Assembly: GCA_947178445.1 (NCBI GenBank)
Contig: CAMWYJ010000004.1
Span: 57,420 to 121,419, forward strand
Source: an uncultured Clostridium sp.
Lineage (GTDB): Bacteria; Bacillota; Clostridia; Lachnospirales; Lachnospiraceae
DNA: 64,000 nucleotides
Reading direction: 5' to 3'
In this document: one piece after another, positions 26,375 to 35,640 of the stretch
Position numbering within the stretch: position 1 is the stretch's first letter
Layout: the number at the start of each line of letters is the position of its first letter
Translations under genes and position numbers: made by a program
The notes under the pieces: generated by a model
Seen by the model: the letters and a program-made list of their open reading frames with translations, nothing else
Databases searched by the model: none
Told to the model about the DNA's origin: nothing

Positions 26375-28243
26375 ATGATAAACATAAGAAAATTGGAAGC
26401 AGACCTTTGGGAGTCAGCGGACTTGTTGCGTGCAGGTTCAAAATTGACATCAAACCAGTATTGTATGCCAGTACTTGGACTGATTTTCCTAAGATATGCT
26501 TATAGCAGATATAAATTGGTTGAACAGGAAATATTGAAAAACCGACCTAGCAGGAATGGTCGTGTCATGCCAGTAGAGGCAAGTGACTTTCGTGAAAAGA
26601 GTGCCTTATATCTTCCGGAACAGGCGCAGTATACATGGCTTGTAAATTTGCCGGCGGATATAGTGTCACAAAAATTATCGGACACGCAGGGACATACGAT
26701 GACAAGCCTTGGCGAGGTTGTGAATAATGCCATGGAACTAATTGAAGCACAGAGCGAACAATTGGTGGGAGTGTTGCCCAAAGAATATACGATGTTTTCG
26801 GATGAACTTCTGGCAGAATTAATCCGCATATTTAATAATGATGCGTTAGATGATGTTGGGGGCGATGTGATTGGACGTATATATGAATATTTTTTAAATA
26901 AATTTGCGAAGAATATTGCATCGGATGATGGAGTTTTCTTTACACCAAAATCTTTGGTTAAGATGATTGTAAATATATTAGAACCAAAGCAGGGAACCTT
27001 ACTTGATCCTGCTTGTGGTTCTGGTGGTATGTTTGTGCAGACGGGAGATTTTGTCAATGCCGCAGGGATGGTGGCAAATAATACGATGACGTTTTATGGA
27101 CAGGAAAAGGTGGAGTATAATGCAAAACTTTGCCTGATGAATATGGCAGTGCATGGGTTGACTGGTGTTATCAAATCCGGTGATGAGGCAAACACTTTTT
27201 ATCACGATGCACATAATCTGGAGGGATGCTGTGATTATATTATGGCAAATCCTCCTTTTAATGTAGATAAAGTAAAATCAGAATCAACACAAAGTGCCGG
27301 CAGGCTACCTTTTGGACTGCCATCGGTCAATAAATCAAAAGAAGTTGGGAATGCCAATTATCTCTGGATATCCTATTTTTATTCCTATTTGAATGAAACA
27401 GGGCGGGCTGGTTTTGTTATGGCATCATCAGCAACCGACAGTCAGGGTAAGGATAAAGATATTCGGGAAAGTTTGATTAAAACAGGACATGTGGATTGCA
27501 TGATTAGTGTGGCAAATAATTTCTTTTATACGAAAAGTCTGCCTTGTTCCTTATGGTTTTTTGATAAAGGAAAAACTGACGAATTAAGAGATAAGGTGCT
27601 TTTTATTGATGCCAGAAATTATTATACGGTTGTAGACCGTACACTGAATGAATGGAGCGAGTGGCAGCTAAAAAATATGAATGCTATTGTATGGTTATAT
27701 CGTGGACAAAAGGATAAATATGAGGCATTGTTAAATGAGTATTGTCAGACATTGCATCAGTATGCGAATGAGGTACAGGATGATGAAGTAAGGATGGCTA
27801 TGCATGGTGGTCACGATTTTGCAAAAACAGTATCGGATTTGACAAACTTTTTAAAACAGCAAAGAGTAATAGCAAAGCAAGAAGTGGAGAAGGCTGAACG
27901 AAAAGAGAAAAAGAAGATTCAGTCTGCCTGGGATGAGAAAATGGCATGGTTAGAAGAAATCATTACCGTTGCAAAAGAGGCAGAATGGCTTTGTGGGAAG
28001 TTTGGCGATGGAGAATATCAGGATGTAGTAGGTTTATGTAAGGTGGTTTCGGTATCGGAAATTGAGGAAAAAGGCTGGTCATTAACACCGGGGGCATATG
28101 TTGGAGTGGCACCAGTAGAGGATGATGGAGTTGATTTTGAGGAAAGAATGAAAGAGATACATAAAGAGTTGTTGGAATTGCAGGCAGAATCCAATGATTT
28201 AATGGATACCATTTCAAAGAATTTGAAGGAGATGGGGTTATGA
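26375..28243 (+). CDS. hsdM: Type I restriction-modification system, methyltransferase subunit
   Basis: 622 residues from ATG 26375, chosen because GGAGG lies eight bases upstream. N-terminal helical HsdM domain (about 5-140), then an adenine methyltransferase domain with SAM motif LDPACGSGGMF (about 208-218) and catalytic IMANPPFN. The C-terminal region is coiled coil. With HsdS it methylates adenines in a split target site; with HsdR it cuts unmethylated DNA. It overlaps hsdS by 4 bp (ATGA). Confidence 0.97.
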   Translation: MINIRKLEADLWESADLLRAGSKLTSNQYCMPVLGLIFLRYAYSRYKLVEQEILKNRPSRNGRVMPVEASDFREKSALYLPEQAQYTWLVNLPADIVSQKLSDTQGHTMTSLGEVVNNAMELIEAQSEQLVGVLPKEYTMFSDELLAELIRIFNNDALDDVGGDVIGRIYEYFLNKFAKNIASDDGVFFTPKSLVKMIVNILEPKQGTLLDPACGSGGMFVQTGDFVNAAGMVANNTMTFYGQEKVEYNAKLCLMNMAVHGLTGVIKSGDEANTFYHDAHNLEGCCDYIMANPPFNVDKVKSESTQSAGRLPFGLPSVNKSKEVGNANYLWISYFYSYLNETGRAGFVMASSATDSQGKDKDIRESLIKTGHVDCMISVANNFFYTKSLPCSLWFFDKGKTDELRDKVLFIDARNYYTVVDRTLNEWSEWQLKNMNAIVWLYRGQKDKYEALLNEYCQTLHQYANEVQDDEVRMAMHGGHDFAKTVSDLTNFLKQQRVIAKQEVEKAERKEKKKIQSAWDEKMAWLEEIITVAKEAEWLCGKFGDGEYQDVVGLCKVVSVSEIEEKGWSLTPGAYVGVAPVEDDGVDFEERMKEIHKELLELQAESNDLMDTISKNLKEMGL

Positions 28244-29412
28244 ATTTTTTGGAACATATAGTTTTAAATCCCAAGATAAAACTTAAAAAAGGGGAAGTTT
28301 ATCCATTTGTTGAAATGGCAAATGTTAGCACAAATAATAGGGAACCTGATATGATAGAAAATAGAGTATATACATCGGGAGTAAAATTTGAAGAATATGA
28401 TACAGTAATAGCTCGTATCGAGCCTTGTCTGCAGAACGGAAAGAAGTTTTTAGCAAAAGGTATTAAACAAGGATTTGGCTCTACGGAGTATCTTGTGTTT
28501 AGGCCTATGGATGACATGGTGGATGCTGTTTTTTTGTACTATTTTATGCAAACTGATTATATTAGAAAGAGTATGATAGGTTCAATGACTGGTTCAACAG
28601 GACGTCAAAGGGTAAACAATGACATATTTAAAACGTTAGATATTGAAGTTCCTAATATTGAGGTTCAAAGAAAAATTGCAAAGATATTATCTGCATATGA
28701 TGATTTGATTGAAAATAACAAGAAACAAATCAAACTGTTAGAGGAAATGGCTCAGTGCTTGTATAAAGAATGGTTTTTGGATTTACATTTTCCGGGATAT
28801 GAGGAAGTGGAAATTGTGGATGGTGTGCCAGAGGGGTGGAGTAGAAAGAAAATATCTGATTTTGGTGAAATAATAACAGGAAAAACGCCGTCAACATCTA
28901 GACAGGAATACTATGGTGGGAATATTCCCTTTGTAAAAATACCTGATATGCATAATGGTGTATATCCGATAATTACAGAAGCTACTTTAACAATTGAGGG
29001 AGCTAATACGCAAAAAAGCAAGTTTATACCAAGGAATAGTATTCTGGTGTCATGCATTGCTACGGTAGGACTGGTTAATATTGCCGTTGAGTCTTGTCAA
29101 ACAAATCAACAGATAAATTCTATAGTGTTGGAGAACTTAGAAGATTTATATTATGTTTATTCAACTATGAAGCGTTTAAAAGCTTTATTACAGGGAGTTG
29201 GTAGCAATGGTGCTACCATGACAAATGTCAATAAGACTAAGTTTGGAAACCTTGAAGTTCTTTATCCTGATAATAGCTTGAGAAAAGCTTATTATGATTT
29301 TTGTGAGCCGATATTTAGAAAAATTTATGATTTAAGTATTAGTAGTACAAAATTAGTACAAGCCCGTGATGGTTTGTGCTCAAAGTGCATGAGTGGTGAG
29401 TTGGAGGTATAA
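28240..29412 (+). CDS. hsdS: Type I restriction-modification system, specificity subunit
   Basis: 390 residues. Two target-recognition domains (about 1-140 and 195-330), each followed by a conserved helical spacer: EVQRKIAKILSAYDDLIENN near 155 and a weaker second one near the end. The first domain begins abruptly at NPKIKLKKGEVYPFVEMA, so the N-terminus is a little short but intact. TRD2 begins PEGWSRKKISDFGEIITGKT. It sets the bipartite DNA target, which cannot be read from the sequence. It overlaps hsdM by 4 bp and is followed after 2 bp by a membrane protein gene. Confidence 0.95.
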   Translation: MNFLEHIVLNPKIKLKKGEVYPFVEMANVSTNNREPDMIENRVYTSGVKFEEYDTVIARIEPCLQNGKKFLAKGIKQGFGSTEYLVFRPMDDMVDAVFLYYFMQTDYIRKSMIGSMTGSTGRQRVNNDIFKTLDIEVPNIEVQRKIAKILSAYDDLIENNKKQIKLLEEMAQCLYKEWFLDLHFPGYEEVEIVDGVPEGWSRKKISDFGEIITGKTPSTSRQEYYGGNIPFVKIPDMHNGVYPIITEATLTIEGANTQKSKFIPRNSILVSCIATVGLVNIAVESCQTNQQINSIVLENLEDLYYVYSTMKRLKALLQGVGSNGATMTNVNKTKFGNLEVLYPDNSLRKAYYDFCEPIFRKIYDLSISSTKLVQARDGLCSKCMSGELEV

Positions 29413-29414
29413 TT

Positions 29415-30191
29415 ATGAGTGGTAATATTAAAACAATAAAGTTTACAGCAAAATTAAGTGTAATCTTTGCATTATTTACATATATTGTTGATCGTAATAT
29501 AGAGCTGGGATTTTTTGTTCCTAACTGGAGTTGGATGTCAAACAATTTTGCTTTGGCTGTGTGTGGTGGTGTCTTTGCAAGTACACTTGTTGTAATGTTT
29601 TGTGAAGTACAGAAATATTGGAGCAATAAGGTCGATTGCGAACAGTATCTGTTTTATCAAACTATGTACTTGTATATTGCTTTATTTCTGATGCAAAGAA
29701 ATGTTGGAGAATATATCGAAACTAAGACAGAACCGGTGCCAGAAAGCTTACTGGAATCACCAGTGCAGAAAATTCAATGTCAAGTAAATGCAATACAGAG
29801 CGTTGATTACACAACGTTCTCTGCAAAGAGCAAATTGATGATTGCCCGGCGTGATTTTAGTGAAGAGAATTTGGCTAAAATCAATGTTGTATTGCAGTAT
29901 CACAATTATTTAAAGAGTGCAATTCTCCAAACTCGGATAAAAAACTTAGAACAATTTGGAAAAGAAAAGATTGTTACATCTTCTGATAAGTTGGTTTTTA
30001 AAACGCTAACAATCATAGATAAACAGTGTAAGCCACTTTTAGATGAAATTTCAAATTACTTGGAGATAATAGATCAATCCTGTGGTGGGAGGTTTGATTG
30101 GAAAACTCAACAAGAAAAAATTCATGAAGGTTATATCAGCATCTTCAAGGTAGGAAAGTTTGAAGATTTTTTGCAGGAGGAAAGTAAATGA
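29415..30191 (+). CDS. Unrecognised membrane protein inside the hsd operon
   Basis: 258 residues. Two hydrophobic segments near the N-terminus (about 11-30 and 42-62) and a weaker one (about 75-92), then a soluble helical region (about 100-258) with no known motif. It lies between hsdS and hsdR, 2 bp after the former and overlapping the latter by 4 bp (ATGA). Such tight packing means it is made together with the restriction enzyme. Membrane proteins are not part of standard type I systems. A second defence layer acting at the membrane, or a regulator of restriction, are both possible; neither is shown. Confidence 0.75.
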   Translation: MSGNIKTIKFTAKLSVIFALFTYIVDRNIELGFFVPNWSWMSNNFALAVCGGVFASTLVVMFCEVQKYWSNKVDCEQYLFYQTMYLYIALFLMQRNVGEYIETKTEPVPESLLESPVQKIQCQVNAIQSVDYTTFSAKSKLMIARRDFSEENLAKINVVLQYHNYLKSAILQTRIKNLEQFGKEKIVTSSDKLVFKTLTIIDKQCKPLLDEISNYLEIIDQSCGGRFDWKTQQEKIHEGYISIFKVGKFEDFLQEESK

Positions 30192-33100
30192 ACCATGATT
30201 ATTCAGAAAACACCCTTGTCCAAGAAAGTGCTGGAAAACTTCTACAGGAAGAACTTGGATGGGAAGTAGAATATGCCTACAATTCAGAACAGTTAGGAAA
30301 AGATGGCACTTTTGGAAGAGAATCATACAAAGAAATCCTTCTGGTGCGTTATTTTCGTGAGGCGCTAAAAAAACTGAATCCATGGATTACATTGACGCAG
30401 ATAGATGAAGCACAGAAAAAATTTGAGAGTCACTTATCGACTGCTTCTTTGATGCAGATTAACGAAGAAAAATATGCTATGATTCGTGATGGGATTCCAG
30501 TTACGGTAAAGAAACCAGACGGTACTACCGACGAAAAGAAAGCTATGGTGATTGATTTTGGGAATCCGAATGACAAGGAACGAAACTATTTTCTTGCTGT
30601 CAAAGAGATGAAAATTCATGGTGAATATTATCGGCGACGGACGGATATTGTAGGATTTGTAAATGGCATTCCCTTATTGTTTGTGGAGTTGAAGAAAAAT
30701 ACCGTAGATGTGCAAAATGCTTATGACGATAATTACACAGACTATTTAGATACCATTCCGCATTTGTTTTACTACAATGCATTTGTGATGCTGAGTAATG
30801 GTGTGGAGGCAAAGGTGGGGACACTGGGCAGCAAATATGAATTTTTCCATGAGTGGAAGCGTTTGCAGGAGAATGAGGAGGGAAATGTTGCCCTTGAAAC
30901 CATGTTGCGGGGAATTTGTAAAAAAGAGAATTTTCTTGATTTGCTGGAGAATTTTGTACTATTTGACCATTCAGGTGGTCGCACAGCCAAGATTTTAGCA
31001 AGAAACCATCAGTATCTTGGAGTAAATAAGGCAGTCAAGGCGTATGCTGACCGGAAATTAACAAACGGAAAATTAGGAGTGTTCTGGCATACACAGGGAA
31101 GCGGGAAAAGTTATTCCATGGTATTTTTATCCCAGAAAATCCGTCGTAAATTTGCCGGTTCACCAACAATTGTTATTTTGACAGACAGGGAGGATTTGAA
31201 TACACAGATTAGCGACACATTTGAAAATTGTGGTTTGCTTGGAAATGTGGAGGCTTCGGAATATATTGCATCAAGTGGCAGTGACTTGGTACATAAACTG
31301 AAACACAATCCAAGTTTCATTTTTACGTTGATACAGAAATTTAATCAGCCAGACGAATTACCCATCTATTCAGACCATGACATTATAATCATGTCGGATG
31401 AGGCACATCGCAGCCAGTATGGAGTATATGCGGAGAATATGTGTAAATTACTTCCGACAGCATCAAGAATTGGATTTACCGGAACGCCTTTATTTGCCAG
31501 TGACAATATTACAGAGCGGACATTTGGAGGATATATCTCTATCTATGATTTTAAGAGAGCGGTTGATGATGGTGCAACTGTCCCATTATATTATGAGAAT
31601 CGTGGAGAGAAAATTCGGAATATTGATAATCCGGAAATTAATGACAGAATACTGGATGCCATTGAAAATGCAGATTTGGATGTATCGCAGCAGGAAAAAT
31701 TAGAACGTGAATTTTCGAAGGAAATTCATTTGATGACAGCAGAGCCACGGTTGGATGCTGTCGCACAGGATTTTGTAAAGCATTATACTGATTTGTGGAC
31801 GAGTGGGAAGGCTATGTTTGTGTGCCTGAATAAGGTAACATGTGTCCGTATGTATCATTTGGTGCAGAAATACTGGGAGGAAGAAATCAAGAGACTGGAA
31901 AATCAAATTAAAACGGCTTCGGAACAGGAAGTGCAGGAGTTGTCCCGTAAACTGGCATGGATGAAAGAAACCGAAATGGCAGTAGTTATCAGTCAGGAAC
32001 AGAATGAAATTCAAACCTTTAAGAAGTGGGGGCTGGATATCCTTCCTCATCGTGCAAAGATGGAAAAAAGGGAGCTTGACAAAGAATTTAAGGATGCAGA
32101 GAATTCTTTCCGAGTTGTTTTCGTCTGTGCAATGTGGCTGACTGGATTTGATGTGAAGTCACTATCATGTCTTTATTTGGACAAGCCGTTAAAAGCGCAC
32201 ACACTGATGCAAACAATAGCCAGAGCCAATCGAGTATCAGAGGGAAAAAGCAATGGATTAATTGTGGATTACATAGGCATTGTAAAAGCACTTCGTAAGG
32301 CTTTGGCAGATTATACGGCAAATTCAGAGGGGATTGCTGGAGCAGATCCAACAGTAGATAAGGATAAACTGATTGCCAGAATTCATGAAGTGATAGATTC
32401 TACAAAAGATTATTTAAGCAGGCATGACTTTGAATTGGAACAATTAGTTCAATGTGAGCGGGGGACCTTTGAGCGGTTGAAGCTTTTACAGGATGCAACA
32501 AATGCTATGTGTGAAAGGCTGGAAATCAAGAAAACATATCAGACATATGCCAGTGAATTGTCTCGATTGATAAAATATGCAGATAGAGACGATATTTCTG
32601 ATGAAATCAGAGCGTATAAGGATGCCATAGTTGCGATATATGATGCGTTAATGAAGAAAAGGAAACATTCTGACAATACCGATTTGATGGTGCAAATTAA
32701 TGGGATTGTAAATGATTATATTGTAATCGAGAAACAAACAGCGGAAAATGAACCATCTAAGCGGTTTGATATCAGTGGGATTAATTTCGATGTGCTTATC
32801 AAGGAATTCGCAAAGAATAAGAAACAAAATCTTGTAATGAAAGACTTGGAAGAACTGGTAAAAGAAAGATTGGATATTATGCTGTTTTCCAATCCAAGGC
32901 GGATTAATTATCTGCTTCGTTATCAGGAAATTATCAATGCGTATAACAGTGAGCAGGATCGAGCAACCATTGAAAAGACCTTTGCTGATTTAATGAATCT
33001 GGCAAATCAGATGGATGAAGAACAGCAGCGGTATGTCAGGGAAGGTTTCACCAATGATGAAGAACTGTCATTGTATGATTTGCTGTTTTCAGATGATTTG

Positions 33101-33340
33101 TCTAAACAGGATATTCAGAAAATCAAGAAAGTCGCAGTAGATTTGCTGGCAAAGATAAAAGAGAAGATTGCAGAACTCGACCACTGGACAGATAAGCAGG
33201 AGACAAAGGCAGCAGTGGACAATCTGATTCGAGATACACTGTGGGAGGAATTACCGGAGTGTTATGATGAAGTGAGCATATCTGCATATAGGCAAAGGAT
33301 TTATGAGTATGTGTATACGAGGTATAAGGAAGTGGCGTAG
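30188..33340 (+). CDS. hsdR: Type I restriction-modification system, endonuclease/translocase subunit
   Basis: 1050 residues, full length. N-terminal PD-(D/E)XK nuclease domain (about 30-250, with RRTDIVGFVNGIPLLFVELK holding the D and ExK residues), then a superfamily 2 motor with Walker A TQGSGKSYS, DEAH in SDEAHRSQYG and GFTGTPLF. Later motor motifs include MWLTGFDVKSLSCLYLDKPL and TIARANRV. The C-terminal helical domain binds the methylase complex. It pulls DNA past the complex and cuts at a distance. It overlaps the membrane protein gene by 4 bp. Confidence 0.97.
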   Translation: MNHDYSENTLVQESAGKLLQEELGWEVEYAYNSEQLGKDGTFGRESYKEILLVRYFREALKKLNPWITLTQIDEAQKKFESHLSTASLMQINEEKYAMIRDGIPVTVKKPDGTTDEKKAMVIDFGNPNDKERNYFLAVKEMKIHGEYYRRRTDIVGFVNGIPLLFVELKKNTVDVQNAYDDNYTDYLDTIPHLFYYNAFVMLSNGVEAKVGTLGSKYEFFHEWKRLQENEEGNVALETMLRGICKKENFLDLLENFVLFDHSGGRTAKILARNHQYLGVNKAVKAYADRKLTNGKLGVFWHTQGSGKSYSMVFLSQKIRRKFAGSPTIVILTDREDLNTQISDTFENCGLLGNVEASEYIASSGSDLVHKLKHNPSFIFTLIQKFNQPDELPIYSDHDIIIMSDEAHRSQYGVYAENMCKLLPTASRIGFTGTPLFASDNITERTFGGYISIYDFKRAVDDGATVPLYYENRGEKIRNIDNPEINDRILDAIENADLDVSQQEKLEREFSKEIHLMTAEPRLDAVAQDFVKHYTDLWTSGKAMFVCLNKVTCVRMYHLVQKYWEEEIKRLENQIKTASEQEVQELSRKLAWMKETEMAVVISQEQNEIQTFKKWGLDILPHRAKMEKRELDKEFKDAENSFRVVFVCAMWLTGFDVKSLSCLYLDKPLKAHTLMQTIARANRVSEGKSNGLIVDYIGIVKALRKALADYTANSEGIAGADPTVDKDKLIARIHEVIDSTKDYLSRHDFELEQLVQCERGTFERLKLLQDATNAMCERLEIKKTYQTYASELSRLIKYADRDDISDEIRAYKDAIVAIYDALMKKRKHSDNTDLMVQINGIVNDYIVIEKQTAENEPSKRFDISGINFDVLIKEFAKNKKQNLVMKDLEELVKERLDIMLFSNPRRINYLLRYQEIINAYNSEQDRATIEKTFADLMNLANQMDEEQQRYVREGFTNDEELSLYDLLFSDDLSKQDIQKIKKVAVDLLAKIKEKIAELDHWTDKQETKAAVDNLIRDTLWEELPECYDEVSISAYRQRIYEYVYTRYKEVA

Positions 33341-33351
33341 GAGATATTTAA

Positions 33352-33516
33352 ATGAGTGATGTGATCGATATGCTAACAACAAAAATAGCAGATTTTTGTA
33401 AATATACTGGTGAGTTTAAAGTGAATGGTAATGAAAATTATCAGATAAAATTTGTATATGATTTTTTGTGGGAACCTCGAAATTTTGAAGCAATAATGCA
33501 AGATATGGATTTATGA
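33352..33516 (+). CDS. Small hypothetical protein after hsdR
   Basis: A 54-residue reading frame, too short for most ORF calls. GGAG lies eight bases before ATG 33352, and the gene starts 11 bp after hsdR, so it would be on the same message. It is acidic and aromatic (KFVYDFLWEPRNFEAI), with no motif I know. It may be a real small gene or the remnant of a longer one. Confidence 0.4.
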   Translation: MSDVIDMLTTKIADFCKYTGEFKVNGNENYQIKFVYDFLWEPRNFEAIMQDMDL

Positions 33517-33569
33517 ATAGATATTTTAAAATCGCTAGAAAAATGAACATATAATTTACTCAATGGGGC

Positions 33570-33598
33570 TTGGAATATCAATAGAAATGTGATATTAT
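33570..33598 (+). promoter_or_regulatory. Candidate promoter for the GNAT-ASCH module
   Basis: TTGGAA (33570-33575) and TATTAT (33593-33598), 17 bp apart, 48 bp before the GNAT gene. An overlapping TATAAT at 33596-33601 gives a 20-bp spacing. Confidence 0.5.
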
Positions 33599-33646
33599 AA
33601 TAAATAGAACATATGTTTGCGGTGTAAAAGGAGGGAAGGTGCTAAT

Positions 33647-34747
33647 ATGGCAGGAAAGTTTTCGCTAAAGAAATTTGCAGACATTAATCTTAATGATGAG
33701 TTTTTTGATTCGCTGAAAGCGGATTATCCTGGTACAGAAAATAGTACAGGGTTTATTGATTGGTTTGCGAAAAAAGCAGAGGATGGGGCTACAGCACTTG
33801 TTTTTGAAGATGAGATAGGTGTAGGCGCGTTTGTTGCATTGAAAGTTGAAGATGAGGAAATTAAATTACAAGATACTGTTTTACCTAAGATGGAAAGATT
33901 GAAAATTAGCACATTTCGGATTTCTGAGAGATATCGAAGACAGCGTATTGGAGAGGGGGCAATTGGGCTGCTCTTGTGGAAGTGGTTACGATTAAAATGT
34001 GCTGAAGTTTATGTGACGGTTTTTGATAAACATACTACATTGATTTCACAGTTTGGGAGATTTGGTTTTCAAAAGTGTGGTATGAATTTGAATGGTGAGA
34101 ATGTTCTTATAAAGAGTCGTAATAGGATTGACTTTAGTGACCCTTATAAAGCTTTTCCATTTATAAAAGATGGTTTTGACTATGCCGGATATATTATTAT
34201 TGATGATTATTATCACGATACGATGTTTGCATATTCAGAGCTTGCCAATACGACATCATTACAATCGGAGATTAGTAGTAGTGTTAGTAATGGGCTTAGT
34301 AAAATATATGTAGGGCAGGCACCGAAAATAAATCATAAAATCGGAGAGCCAGTTCTGGTATATCGGCGTTATACTCAAGGTGCAGGAAAGCGATATCGTT
34401 CTTGTATCACTTCATATTGTGTAGTGACAGATGTTATTCAAGCTAAAGTGAATAACCGATATTTGATGAGCTTTGAAGAATTGAAGCAACGTATTGGAAA
34501 TAAATCAGTGTTTAATGAAAGTGACTTGCAAAAGCAATATTATGAATATAGAAATGTAACTGTGGTGGAAATGCTTTATTATGGTTATTTTGGTGAAGGA
34601 AACAATGTGAATATGGATTGGCTTGATAGACATGGATGTTGGGCAAGTTCAAGTCAATATCCAACAGAGGTTCATCTGACGACAAATCAATTTAAAAAAG
34701 TCCTAATGGAGGGAAATGTTAATGTGTCAAATGTTATTATCAATTAA
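33647..34747 (+). CDS. GNAT N-acetyltransferase-like protein with C-terminal PUA/EVE-like region
   Basis: 366 residues from ATG 33647 (AGGAGGGAAGG upstream). Residues about 15-160 look like a GNAT domain: RISERYRRQRIGEGAIGLLL is the acetyl-CoA loop and SQFGRFGFQKCG the closing strand. Residues about 170-366 have beta-rich sequence (KIYVGQAPKINHKIGEPVLV) like PUA/EVE-type nucleic-acid-binding folds. It overlaps the ASCH gene by 26 bp. A possible reading is acetylation of a nucleic acid or ribosomal target, but that is inference only. The pair lies just behind the restriction operon with its own promoter. Confidence 0.75.
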   Translation: MAGKFSLKKFADINLNDEFFDSLKADYPGTENSTGFIDWFAKKAEDGATALVFEDEIGVGAFVALKVEDEEIKLQDTVLPKMERLKISTFRISERYRRQRIGEGAIGLLLWKWLRLKCAEVYVTVFDKHTTLISQFGRFGFQKCGMNLNGENVLIKSRNRIDFSDPYKAFPFIKDGFDYAGYIIIDDYYHDTMFAYSELANTTSLQSEISSSVSNGLSKIYVGQAPKINHKIGEPVLVYRRYTQGAGKRYRSCITSYCVVTDVIQAKVNNRYLMSFEELKQRIGNKSVFNESDLQKQYYEYRNVTVVEMLYYGYFGEGNNVNMDWLDRHGCWASSSQYPTEVHLTTNQFKKVLMEGNVNVSNVIIN

Positions 34748-35102
34748 TCCGGAGTATGTAGAAAGTATTTTACAAGGTAAAAAAGTATATGAATATCGAA
34801 AATTTCGTTGCCGGGATGACGTTGATAAAATTATTATATATGCAACGGCACCGCAACAGCAAGTTGTTGCGGAGGCAGAAATTGCTGATATTATTGAAGA
34901 TGATATATTAAGTGTTTGGCGACAAACCAAAAAGTATTCGGGTATTACATATACTTTTTTTAGAAAATATTATAAAGGGAAGAAAAAGGCAGTTGCCTAT
35001 CATTTAAAAAATATAGTTATATATGAGAAACCACTTGCATTAGAAGATATTGGGGTATCCTGTGCCCCGCAGTCTTATAGATATATATCAATGGAAACTT
35101 AA
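34722..35102 (+). CDS. ASCH-domain (PUA-like) protein
   Basis: 126 residues from ATG 34722, chosen because GGAGGG is eight bases upstream; ATG 34716 is too close. The N-terminus MLLSINPEYVESILQGKKVY with EYRKF following is the ASCH pattern, and IIIYATAPQQQVVAEAEI is the second strand pair. ASCH domains bind RNA or modified nucleotides. It overlaps the GNAT gene by 26 bp, so the two products are made together and probably act together. Confidence 0.82.
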   Translation: MCQMLLSINPEYVESILQGKKVYEYRKFRCRDDVDKIIIYATAPQQQVVAEAEIADIIEDDILSVWRQTKKYSGITYTFFRKYYKGKKKAVAYHLKNIVIYEKPLALEDIGVSCAPQSYRYISMET

Positions 35103-35146
35103 AAGTACAATATATGTTATCAAAAATGAATGATGGGGGTAGAAAA

Positions 35147-35377
35147 ATGTATTTTGAGGAAAGAATGTTTAACCCGACTTATGTGAGTAGAGATTATTAC
35201 AATCAAATACAAGCACAGATTAATCAATATAATTTTCAACAGAATATTGAAGTTGGAAAAGCTGTGAAGGCTACACATGATTTATGTGGTGCAGTCAAGA
35301 AAATGGATGAGTCGCATCAACAGCAGGCATTTTATGCGTGTTTAGCTGCAATGGCACAGGAATTTGGATGGCAATAA
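35147..35377 (+). CDS. Small hypothetical protein
   Basis: 76 residues from ATG 35147, with GGGGGT six bases upstream. It is soluble and Gln/Asn/Tyr-rich at first (YYNQIQAQINQYNFQQN), then helical (QQAFYACLAAMAQEFGW at the end). It follows the ASCH gene by 44 bp on the same strand. I have no function for it. Confidence 0.6.
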   Translation: MYFEERMFNPTYVSRDYYNQIQAQINQYNFQQNIEVGKAVKATHDLCGAVKKMDESHQQQAFYACLAAMAQEFGWQ

Positions 35378-35582
35378 ATGCATTCAAAAGATTTTATACA
35401 GAAAGCTTCTGAAAGAAAAGAATGAAAAAAGTACACGAATTGGAAAAAATTATTTGAGCCGTATAGGGCAGCATATAAGAAAAATTAAAGGTGGTTCAAA
35501 GGTTGTAGAAGCAATTGTTACAGAATGGAAAGTACAATATAGAAACAGACTGGCAATGATGTGTGAGTTGAGTAAATTATAG
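35364..35582 (+). pseudogene. Possible C-terminal remnant of a larger gene
   Basis: A 72-residue frame that starts only with TTG, overlaps the previous gene and has no ribosome site. It is very basic (YLSRIGQHIRKIKGG, then VTEWKVQYRNR). This looks like the tail of a longer DNA-binding or SWIM-type protein left after a deletion. It sits at the right edge of the restriction/GNAT segment, directly before the histidine kinase, where a junction scar would be expected. Confidence 0.3.
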
Positions 35583-35640
35583 CATTAATATAGTGTACGC
35601 ATGCGATGAGGCAGAACCATAGCGAAGAAGGGGAAAGAAG

